NCBI GenBank assembly: GCA_964617665.1 | Contig: CAZUAH010000395.1 | Location: 1-13,000, forward strand | Direction: 5' to 3' | Source of the DNA: JADHUC01 sp964617665 | GTDB lineage: Bacteria > Planctomycetota > Planctomycetia > Pirellulales > Pirellulaceae | DNA: 13,000 nucleotides | Shown: positions 7,265 through 13,000 of the stretch, piece by piece | Layout of the letters: every line of letters starts with the position of its first letter | Position numbering within the stretch: the stretch's first letter is position 1 | Made by a program: the position numbers and the translations under genes | The notes under the pieces: model-generated | Databases searched by the model: none | Told to the model about the DNA's origin: nothing | The model's input: the letters and a program-made list of their open reading frames with translations, nothing else

Positions 7265-7292
7265 AAGATAGCGAAGCATGTTCTGCTGTCAA
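7265..7292 (-). promoter_or_regulatory. Candidate sigma-70 promoter for the 52-aa gene
   Basis: On the minus strand a perfect TTGACA (7292-7287) is followed after 16 bp by TATCTT (7270-7265). Transcription would start near 7258, leaving a leader of about 140 nt. The -35 box overlaps a small inverted repeat (7285-7298) that could be an operator. Confidence 0.5.
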
Positions 7293-7352
7293 AACAGCCG
7301 GACTTTCGCGGTCAGGCGAGGTCTGACGCGGGTCGAGAGAATCGAATCGGCA

Positions 7353-7382
7353 TTGACCTGACGACCAACTTTTCACTATCCT
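7353..7382 (+). promoter_or_regulatory. Candidate sigma-70 promoter for the hydrolase gene
   Basis: TTGACC (7353-7358) and TATCCT (7377-7382) are separated by 18 bp. Transcription would start near 7389, about 77 nt before the ATG at 7466. Both boxes deviate from consensus, so this is a moderate candidate. Confidence 0.38.
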
Positions 7383-7386
7383 CCCC

Positions 7387-7408
7387 GCCCATTTTGGGCC
7401 TTTTCTTT
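7387..7408 (+). terminator. Terminator-like hairpin in hydrolase leader
   Basis: GCCCA (7387-7391) and TGGGC (7395-7399) form a 5-bp GC-rich stem with a 3-nt loop, followed by CTTTTCTTT. It has the shape of a short Rho-independent terminator but sits between the plus-strand promoter candidate and the gene. It could be an attenuator, the end of an upstream transcript, or chance. Confidence 0.3.
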
Positions 7409-7465
7409 CACGTCTCGGCACCTTCGTGCGCTGACGCGATGCTCGTCTAATCTCTGCGGCCAACC

Positions 7466-9598
7466 ATGCATGCGACAAACAACTCTACCGCCAATCCTGC
7501 TGCGAGAGTTCGTCACCACATTCGATTGATGGTCGCCCTCTCGCTACTGCTGACTGTTCACTTGTGTGGCTGTGCGTCGAGCTCCTATCTGTCGGTTCGA
7601 CGAATACCTCACAATCCACTCGCCGCTCCACTCAACCTGTTATCACGCAGCGGCCCCAAACCAACAGGGCGCACGGTGCACGTATTGCGCAAGTACGATC
7701 TCGAGGAACTGCACGACGAAGATGCCGGATCCGCGATCGTCAAACTTGGGGAGGAAATCGGGACAGAGCCGAGCGTCGAGAAGATGTACGCCTACGCGGA
7801 GCTGGCCTACATCTACGGCAAGAAGGCACAGTCGAAAGGTGACCAGAGGCTGGCGCTAGACATGATGAGCGCATCGGTCGCGAACGCCTACATGTACTTG
7901 TTCGATCCACAGTTCGACCGCGAACGCAATGTATACGATCCCCAGTTTCGTCGGGCCTGCGATTTGTACAACACCGCGCTGGAAGATGCGCTGAGGATTG
8001 TCAACGAGCAAGGGCGTCTGCGCCCTGGTGCCACGTTTACGCTGCAATCTGGCGACCAACGATTCGATGTGCAGATCGCGACGCGTGGCTTGTGGCGTCC
8101 GGAGGACTTCGAAGAATTCGAATTCGTGTCTGACTTCGAGGTCGAAGGTCTGGCCCATCGGCACGTGACATACGGGCTTGGTGTTCCGTTGATCGCGGTG
8201 CGCCGACCGGACGCCAACCACGACCCGGCTTCGGCTTACTATCCCAGCGGCATGAGCTTTCCTGTCACGGCGATTCTTCGCGCAGCGGAGCAGCCGTGCG
8301 ATCGTCACGGGGGCCCTCGTGTCGTGACATGTGTTTTGGAGCTGCACGATCCACTGGCTGCCGACACGGTTCAGGTCGCCGGGCGTCACGTCCCGCTGGA
8401 ATCCGACCTGACGACCCCGCTGGGATACTACTTGGATAATCCCGAATTCCAGGCCACAAAAATCGCCACATGGGGGCTGATCAGTCCGAATCGCACGGAC
8501 GATCTCCGAGGGTTGAACATGCTGGAGGCGTTCGACCCGAACAAGATCCCCGTGTTAGTGGTCCACGGACTCTGGTCCAGTCCCGAAACATGGACCGAAA
8601 TGGTGAACGACCTGCGGAGCCTTCCCGAAGTTCGTAATCGATATCAATTCTGGTCGTATCTGTATCCGACAGGCCAGCCCTTCTGGATCAGTGCGGCGCA
8701 GATGCGAGCCGATTTGCAGGCTGTGCGCAAAACGGTCGATCCCAACGGGCAGTGGCCGGCTTTGGATCAGATGGTGCTTGTGGGGCACAGTATGGGCGGC
8801 TTGGTGTCGCGGATGCAGACCATAGAAAGTGGAGAGGACTTTTGGCACATTCTTAGTGATCGCCCCTTCGAGGAATTGAACGCCGATGCCGAGACGCGCG
8901 AGAAGTTAGCACAAGCGGTCTACTTCCGCTCGAATCCATCTATTCGACGCGTCGTTACCATCGGCACGCCGCATCGCGGGAGCAATTTTGCCAACGACTA
9001 TACGCGTTGGCTTGGACGAAAATTGATCCAACTGCCAAGCATCGTGCTCAGAACGACAACCCGCATCGTCCGCGACAACCCGAATTTCTTCCGCAACACG
9101 GAACTGCTGACCACGACCACCAGCATTGACTCGCTTTCGCCTGATTCGCCAATCCTGCCGGTAATGCTTGACTCGCAAAAGCCGCCTTGGGTCAAGTATC
9201 ATAACATTGTCGGCGTCATGTCAGAGAAGAAACTACTGAGCAGGATCTCCGAGAAGGGCGACGGAGTCGTCCCGTACGAAAGCGCCCATCTGGATGATGT
9301 CGTATCGGAAATCGTCGTGGACGCAGACCATGTACACGTGCACCAACATCCTCGCAGTATTCTAGAGGTGCGGCGTATTCTGCTGGACCATTCCGCAGAG
9401 ATGTTTGCCGAGATGGCTCAAAGGTCCACTATACCGGCCGCGTTTCAGAAGAGGTTGCCGACGGCACCGTCTGCACCGAGCGAGAGGTTCAACCCGGTAC
9501 TGCAGGAGCCGGCTCGGCACGGTGTGACGGATGCTCAGCCCGCGAAGTACTCGCCCGACGGGTTTGATGAGCGTCCTCACGAGACCATCGCCGACTAG
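7466..9598 (+). CDS. Secreted or lipoprotein alpha/beta-hydrolase (lipase/esterase-like)
   Basis: A 710-residue exported hydrolase. A basic n-region (RVRHHIR, 14-20) precedes a hydrophobic core (21-33) and LCGC at 33-36, a lipobox-like site with Cys36 as the lipidated residue; Cys at the -2 position is unusual. Residues about 70-180 are helical and TPR-like. An unassigned beta-rich region covers about 190-345. The alpha/beta-hydrolase domain (about 360-645) shows the oxyanion-loop HG (VLVVHGLW, 363-370), the nucleophile elbow GHSMGG (440-445, Ser442), a TPHRGSNFA segment (501-509), likely acid Asp599 in GDGVVP, and likely base His622 or His624 in DHVHVHQHP. The tail (about 655-710) is proline-rich and probably disordered. 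This arrangement resembles lipases/esterases acting on acyl esters outside the cytoplasm; the substrate is unknown. ATG 7466 has no Shine-Dalgarno sequence, and ATG 7529 (residue 22) is a possible alternative start. Confidence 0.88.
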   Translation: MHATNNSTANPAARVRHHIRLMVALSLLLTVHLCGCASSSYLSVRRIPHNPLAAPLNLLSRSGPKPTGRTVHVLRKYDLEELHDEDAGSAIVKLGEEIGTEPSVEKMYAYAELAYIYGKKAQSKGDQRLALDMMSASVANAYMYLFDPQFDRERNVYDPQFRRACDLYNTALEDALRIVNEQGRLRPGATFTLQSGDQRFDVQIATRGLWRPEDFEEFEFVSDFEVEGLAHRHVTYGLGVPLIAVRRPDANHDPASAYYPSGMSFPVTAILRAAEQPCDRHGGPRVVTCVLELHDPLAADTVQVAGRHVPLESDLTTPLGYYLDNPEFQATKIATWGLISPNRTDDLRGLNMLEAFDPNKIPVLVVHGLWSSPETWTEMVNDLRSLPEVRNRYQFWSYLYPTGQPFWISAAQMRADLQAVRKTVDPNGQWPALDQMVLVGHSMGGLVSRMQTIESGEDFWHILSDRPFEELNADAETREKLAQAVYFRSNPSIRRVVTIGTPHRGSNFANDYTRWLGRKLIQLPSIVLRTTTRIVRDNPNFFRNTELLTTTTSIDSLSPDSPILPVMLDSQKPPWVKYHNIVGVMSEKKLLSRISEKGDGVVPYESAHLDDVVSEIVVDADHVHVHQHPRSILEVRRILLDHSAEMFAEMAQRSTIPAAFQKRLPTAPSAPSERFNPVLQEPARHGVTDAQPAKYSPDGFDERPHETIAD

Positions 9599-9626
9599 CC
9601 CGTCGCGCCGGACGCTCGACTCCTGA

Positions 9627-9962
9627 TCACACAGCGTGGGCGTTCATCGATTCCAGTCGGTCTGAGGGCATCCCAGGTCTTTCGCCAGCCCCCCCACGGT
9701 CCGCAGGTAGCACGCCCAGACCATCCGCCTTGCCCTCGGCAGCTTCCTCCTCGGAGGAGGCGACCGTCGCTTCGCTCGCATCGATTTCGATGCATTGAGA
9801 AGCGATCGCGTTTTTGACGAACAACTCGCCACGTACAATCCGCACGTCGTCTGGCGCTTCAATGCCCACGCGAACTGTGTTACCTTTGATTCGCACGACA
9901 GTAATTGTGACATTGTCGCCGATTTGGATTTTTTCCTGCTTCTTGCGAGTTAGAACCAACAT
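9627..9962 (-). CDS. csrA: Carbon storage/translational regulator CsrA with long C-terminal tail
   Basis: CsrA is a small dimeric RNA-binding protein that binds GGA motifs in mRNA leaders, usually blocking translation; it controls carbon use, motility and biofilm functions. Residues 1-50 are the whole family core: MLVLTRKKQEKIQIGD at the start, VGIEAPDDVRIVRGEL at 32-47, with Leu4, Arg6 and Arg44, the known RNA-contact positions, all kept. The protein is 111 residues, against about 60-75 usually; residues about 52-111 form a Glu/Ser/Ala- then Gly/Pro-rich tail with no recognised domain. I chose ATG 9962 because a perfect AAGGAG (9974-9969) sits 6 nt upstream; a longer frame from 9980 would span that site. 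That AAGGAG also contains a GGA, so self-repression by CsrA is possible. It converges on the hydrolase gene, with 28 bp between stops. Confidence 0.95.
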   Translation of the reverse strand: MLVLTRKKQEKIQIGDNVTITVVRIKGNTVRVGIEAPDDVRIVRGELFVKNAIASQCIEIDASEATVASSEEEAAEGKADGLGVLPADRGGAGERPGMPSDRLESMNAHAV

Positions 9963-10032
9963 TTCACACTCCTTCGCCAACGAGATACTTCGACGTGATC
10001 AACAGATGTGTTAGTCGACTGATGAGTACTAA

Positions 10033-10049
10033 TGCAGGATTCGTGCCAA
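10033..10049 (-). promoter_or_regulatory. Candidate sigma-54 (-24/-12) promoter for csrA
   Basis: On the minus strand the sequence TTGGCACG-AATC-CTGCA matches the sigma-54 consensus YTGGCACG-N4-TTGCW at all but one position, with the invariant GG (10047-10046) and GC (10035-10034) separated by exactly 10 bp. Transcription would start near 10022, giving a leader of about 60 nt that carries the csrA Shine-Dalgarno sequence. Control would then need a sigma-54 activator binding further upstream, in the gap shared with the nuclease gene. No obvious activator site was identified. Confidence 0.65.
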
Positions 10050-10183
10050 ACGGCGGTAGGAAGCCTTGTGATTTGCGCAACATGTTTCACCATTGATACT
10101 TACGTGCCCGGTGCGGGTCCGGTCGACGAGGTCTGAACTCACGTTTTTACAATATTGCTGTATCCTGTGCCGGGTTTTGGCTT

Positions 10184-12961
10184 ATGAGCATCACTCGAGA
10201 GTTTTGCGGTCTCGGCCGTCCTCCCCTGCATCTGGCCGCGGATTACCTGATTGATCGCTATCGGGCTGGCCAAAGCGTTGATATGACGAGGGCCATCGTC
10301 GTTTTGCCCGGTAGCCAAGCGTGTCGTCGGCTGGCGGAGATTCTCGTGCAATTGGCCGACGACCGGAAGCTGGTCTTCACGCCGCCGCCGATCGTGACGG
10401 TCGGCGGGCTGCCGGAACGTCTCTACTGTCCAAAACGACCGTTTGCGAGCGGATTGGTTCAGCAGCTAGCGTGGGCAGACTCGCTTAGACACACGGATGG
10501 TCGGATCGTGGGCCAAATCATCGCCGCCCCGCCTGCCGAGGAAGATGAGGCGCAGTGGCTGGAATTGGGGAGAATGCTCTCGGCTCTTCACACCGAGTTG
10601 GCAGCCGACGGCTTGGACTTCGCTGACGTTGCCCAGCGCGGTACGGAATTGGACACGTTTGGGGAGCGCAAACGGTGGGATGCTTTGCGCGAAATCCAAC
10701 ATGCGTACCTGCAAATGTTGGAGGGAGCCGGATTATGGGATGTTCAGACGGCACGACTGGTCGCAATCGACCAGGAGGAATGCCAGACGCAAAAGGGCAT
10801 TATCCTAATAGGCGCCGCCGACATGACAATCACACTTCGGCAGATGATCGATCAGGTGGCCGATCGGGTGACCGCCTTGGTGTTTGCCCCAGAGGAATGG
10901 GCTGAACGATTTGACGAGCACGGTTGTCTCGTACCGGGTGCTTGGGCGGATGTGGAACTGCCGGTCCGTTCCGAGCGAGTCCACTTGGCGGATGGTCCGG
11001 CGGAGCAGGCCGACTGGGTCGCGCGTTGCCTGGCGGACTATGACGGGAAGTACCGGCCAGACGATATCACGATCGGTTTGGCCGACGAACAGATAGCGCC
11101 CTTCGTCCAACGTCAATTGGAGCAATGCGGCGTCGCTTCGCGTTCGGCTGCAGGCACCTCGATGGCTGAGACCTCGCCGTTCCTTCTGATTACGGCCCTC
11201 GAGTCGTATCTCCGCAGTGATAGCTATTCCGCCTTCGCTTCGCTCGTACGCCATCCAGCTATTCACGCCTGGATCGAGCGTCACGAAACTGACGACGACT
11301 GGCTGGAGTGCTTGGAGGAATGCGCCAGCGAGCGTTTGCAGGCGAGCCTGGGGCGGGACTGGCCTTCCAGCGGCAAGGCGGCGAGAAAGGCGTGGGAACT
11401 GGTCTCGAGTTTGGTCGACTCGTTGCGTGGAGCATCGCGACCCTTGGATCAATGGAACGGAAAGTTGCGCGAGATGCTGTTGAGCGTCTACGGTGATCGT
11501 GATTGGACCCGAGAGGACGATCATGACAGAGCCGCCCTAAGGACGTTCGACGAACTCAACTCGGTGCTTGCAGCACACGAAAAGACGATTCCGGATCAAC
11601 TGATGCCTGTGGTCGACGCCGCCGATGCTTTGCGGCTGACGTTAGCCCAATTGGAGAAGGCCGCGATTCCGGCCCCTGTTGCTCCATCGGCAATCGAACT
11701 TGTGGGATGGTTGGAACTGCCGTTGGATGACGCCCCAGCGTTGGTCGTATGTACATTCAACGAAGGTTACGTACCCTCTGCCACGGGTTCGGACATGTTT
11801 CTTCCAGATCGCTTACGCGAGCGGTTGGGCATTCAGGACAACCGACGGCGTTATGCCCGCGATGCGTACTCGTTGTGCGTTATGCTGGCTACTCGCGAGA
11901 AGGTCGACTTGATCGTGGGCCGGAAGAACGCCGACGGCGACCCACTGACCCCAAGCCGCCTGTTGTTTGCCACGGACGCCGAGACCGTAGCCAGCCGTGC
12001 TCTGGCCTACTTCAAGCCACCACCGCCCGTCCATGAACTGCCTCCGCTGGCTGGACGTCTGACCGCTTCACGCGAACACCCGGACTTCACCATCCCGCTG
12101 CCCGAACCGCTTGAGGAGCCGATTACCAGTCTGGCGGTAACCGCCTTCCGCGATTACCTGGCGTGCCCCTATCGCTTCTACTTGCGCCATGTGCTTCGGT
12201 TGCAGGCAGCAGACGATTCGGCGGAGGAGTTGGATGGAGCCCAGTTCGGTCAACTCGCGCATGAAGTGCTTCGCCAGTTTGGCGAAGGGCCGTGCCGCGA
12301 TTCGACCGATCCAGAGGAGATTCAGGCATACTTGGCCGCGACGCTCGACAGGCAAGCCGTGTCCGCCTTTGGCCGACACGCCAGGGCGGCGGTCAAAATC
12401 CAAATCGAGCAATTGCGTCAACGTCTGAATGCGTTTGCCACGAAACAGGCCGAATGGGCCGCTGCTGGTTGGCGAATCGAATACACCGAGGCGCCCCAGC
12501 GGGGCCAATCCGATGCAAGACTGATTGTGGATGGTGAACTGATGGGGCTGCGAGGACGGATCGACCGGATTGACGTGAACGACGAGACGGGTGAACGCAT
12601 CATTTTCGACTACAAGTCGTCGGACACAGGCAAGACGCCGGACCAGACGCATCGGAGGCGTGGCGAATGGGTCGACTTGCAGTTGCCGTTGTACAGGCAA
12701 CTGGCAAGCAGCCTGGGCATAAGCGGGGCAATCCAACTTGGATACATCTTGTTGCCCAAGGACGTCTCCCGCGTGAAGTTCTGCACCGCTGACTGGACGG
12801 ATCAGGATTTGAGCGACGCGGACGATGTCGCTCGCGATGTGGTCCGCGGCGTTCGCCGACAGGACTTCTGGCCACCGGCGGATCCGCCTCCGGACTATTC
12901 GGAGCAATTCGCCCCGATCTGTCAGGATGGCGTGTTCGAGAAGACGAAGCCTTGCGAATGA
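10184..12961 (+). CDS. AddB-like PD-(D/E)XK nuclease family protein
   Basis: A 925-residue protein resembling AddB, the nuclease subunit of the AddAB helicase-nuclease that resects double-strand breaks for RecA. Residues about 1-630 resemble a degenerate superfamily I helicase; no Walker A GxxxxGK[ST] is seen where it would be expected (LPGSQACRRL at 41-50). VCTFNEGYVP (522-531) and the following PDRLRERLGI match AddB-type helicase remnants. The C-terminal nuclease (about 645-900) has CPYRFYLRHVL (661-671), LAHEVL with His693, GRIDRID with Asp794 (791-797), DYK with Asp809 and Lys811, and QLPLY (833-837). AddB often holds a 4Fe-4S cluster with four cysteines; here only Cys661, Cys913 and Cys924 are placed for it. 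ATG 10184 lacks a clear Shine-Dalgarno sequence; a lone TACAAT at 10148-10153 is the best -10 candidate. The stop overlaps the next gene's ATG. Confidence 0.88.
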   Translation: MSITREFCGLGRPPLHLAADYLIDRYRAGQSVDMTRAIVVLPGSQACRRLAEILVQLADDRKLVFTPPPIVTVGGLPERLYCPKRPFASGLVQQLAWADSLRHTDGRIVGQIIAAPPAEEDEAQWLELGRMLSALHTELAADGLDFADVAQRGTELDTFGERKRWDALREIQHAYLQMLEGAGLWDVQTARLVAIDQEECQTQKGIILIGAADMTITLRQMIDQVADRVTALVFAPEEWAERFDEHGCLVPGAWADVELPVRSERVHLADGPAEQADWVARCLADYDGKYRPDDITIGLADEQIAPFVQRQLEQCGVASRSAAGTSMAETSPFLLITALESYLRSDSYSAFASLVRHPAIHAWIERHETDDDWLECLEECASERLQASLGRDWPSSGKAARKAWELVSSLVDSLRGASRPLDQWNGKLREMLLSVYGDRDWTREDDHDRAALRTFDELNSVLAAHEKTIPDQLMPVVDAADALRLTLAQLEKAAIPAPVAPSAIELVGWLELPLDDAPALVVCTFNEGYVPSATGSDMFLPDRLRERLGIQDNRRRYARDAYSLCVMLATREKVDLIVGRKNADGDPLTPSRLLFATDAETVASRALAYFKPPPPVHELPPLAGRLTASREHPDFTIPLPEPLEEPITSLAVTAFRDYLACPYRFYLRHVLRLQAADDSAEELDGAQFGQLAHEVLRQFGEGPCRDSTDPEEIQAYLAATLDRQAVSAFGRHARAAVKIQIEQLRQRLNAFATKQAEWAAAGWRIEYTEAPQRGQSDARLIVDGELMGLRGRIDRIDVNDETGERIIFDYKSSDTGKTPDQTHRRRGEWVDLQLPLYRQLASSLGISGAIQLGYILLPKDVSRVKFCTADWTDQDLSDADDVARDVVRGVRRQDFWPPADPPPDYSEQFAPICQDGVFEKTKPCE

Positions 12962-13000
12962 AAGCGGCTTCAAATAGCGGAGAGAAACCCGGCTCTAATA
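12958..13000 (+). CDS. Start of a further gene, right edge (possible AddA/UvrD-type partner)
   Basis: An ATG at 12958 overlaps the nuclease stop as ATGA and opens a frame that stays open for the 14 codons left in the window (MKAASNSGEKPGSN). The protein part is too short to identify. The 4-bp overlap is typical of coupled genes, and AddB-type genes are usually followed or preceded by the AddA/UvrD-like helicase-nuclease gene, so that partner is the natural expectation; this is inference from position only. Confidence 0.5.
   Translation, partial: MKAASNSGEKPGSN

Larger units (their letters stand above)
7116..7465. other. Divergent intergenic region
   Basis: This 350-bp stretch between the 52-aa gene (minus) and the hydrolase gene (plus) shows no convincing coding frame. 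It contains a hairpin at 7164-7192, a minus-strand promoter candidate at 7265-7292 overlapping a 5-bp-arm inverted repeat (GCTGT-CAAA-ACAGC, 7285-7298), a plus-strand promoter candidate at 7353-7382, and a small hairpin with a T-rich tail at 7387-7408. The two promoters point away from each other. Confidence 0.6.

Noticed and set aside
7200..7478. 92-codon minus-strand frame in the divergent intergenic region
   Set aside because: It covers both promoter candidates, overlaps the hydrolase start, and is Arg/Ser-rich without any recognisable pattern.
9599..9626. Bidirectional terminator between the hydrolase and csrA stops
   Set aside because: Only a 4-bp stem could be found in the 28-bp gap and there is no T-run in either direction.
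9746..9760. 6-bp-arm hairpin CCTCCT-CGG-AGGAGG in csrA, considered as a CsrA binding site
   Set aside because: The GGA lies in the stem, not the loop, and the sequence is explained by the Ser-Ser-Glu-Glu codons of the tail.
10805..11524. 239-codon antisense frame inside the AddB-like gene
   Set aside because: The nuclease frame on the plus strand is strongly supported by motifs on both sides; the antisense frame shows no recognisable feature.
12068..12973. 301-codon antisense frame over the nuclease domain
   Set aside because: It mirrors the conserved PD-(D/E)XK domain and lacks family signatures; long antisense frames are common in GC-rich genes.

Overview
The window looks like a moderately GC-rich bacterial chromosome segment, most likely from a planctomycete (Pirellulales-like). 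This is an inference from gene content and style, not from a marker gene. The clues are a planctomycete-type TonB plug protein, a CsrA with a long acidic tail, a planctomycete-like AddB-type nuclease with a degenerate helicase part, many starts without a clear Shine-Dalgarno sequence, and a sigma-54 type promoter in front of csrA. No tRNA, rRNA, insertion sequence or CRISPR array was seen.

Left part, all on the minus strand. A TonB-dependent receptor-like gene starts at 777 and runs off the left edge, so it is easily missed by complete-ORF callers. A 261-base gap with two small hairpins separates it from a DUF58 gene (2414-3322) followed by the ribosome-associated GTPase gene hflX (1039-2373). 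These two probably share a transcript that starts near a perfect TATAAT box at 3404-3409. Upstream lies a tight four-gene run: Gfo/Idh/MocA oxidoreductase (5707-6774), LpxL-like lipid acyltransferase (4767-5693), Rieske ferredoxin (4435-4746) and double-GNAT acetyltransferase (3485-4438). Its gaps are 13 bp, 20 bp and a 4-bp ATGA overlap. A second perfect TATAAT box sits just before the first gene.

Middle. A 52-codon coiled-coil-like gene (6957-7115, minus) and a 710-residue lipoprotein-like alpha/beta hydrolase (7466-9598, plus) are transcribed away from a shared 350-bp intergenic region. That region holds a candidate sigma-70 promoter in each direction, an 8-bp-arm hairpin and a short terminator-like hairpin.

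Right part. csrA (9627-9962, minus) converges on the hydrolase and has a near-consensus -24/-12 promoter about 60 nt before its start. Divergent from it is a 925-residue AddB-like PD-(D/E)XK nuclease gene (10184-12961). Its stop overlaps the ATG of a further gene that leaves the window, plausibly the partner AddA/UvrD-type helicase-nuclease.

Most of the window is ordinary housekeeping, envelope and repair content. The points most worth a second look are the sigma-54-type promoter and long tail of csrA, the truncated TonB-plug gene, the incomplete iron-sulfur cysteine set in the AddB-like protein, and the four-gene lipid/redox cluster.
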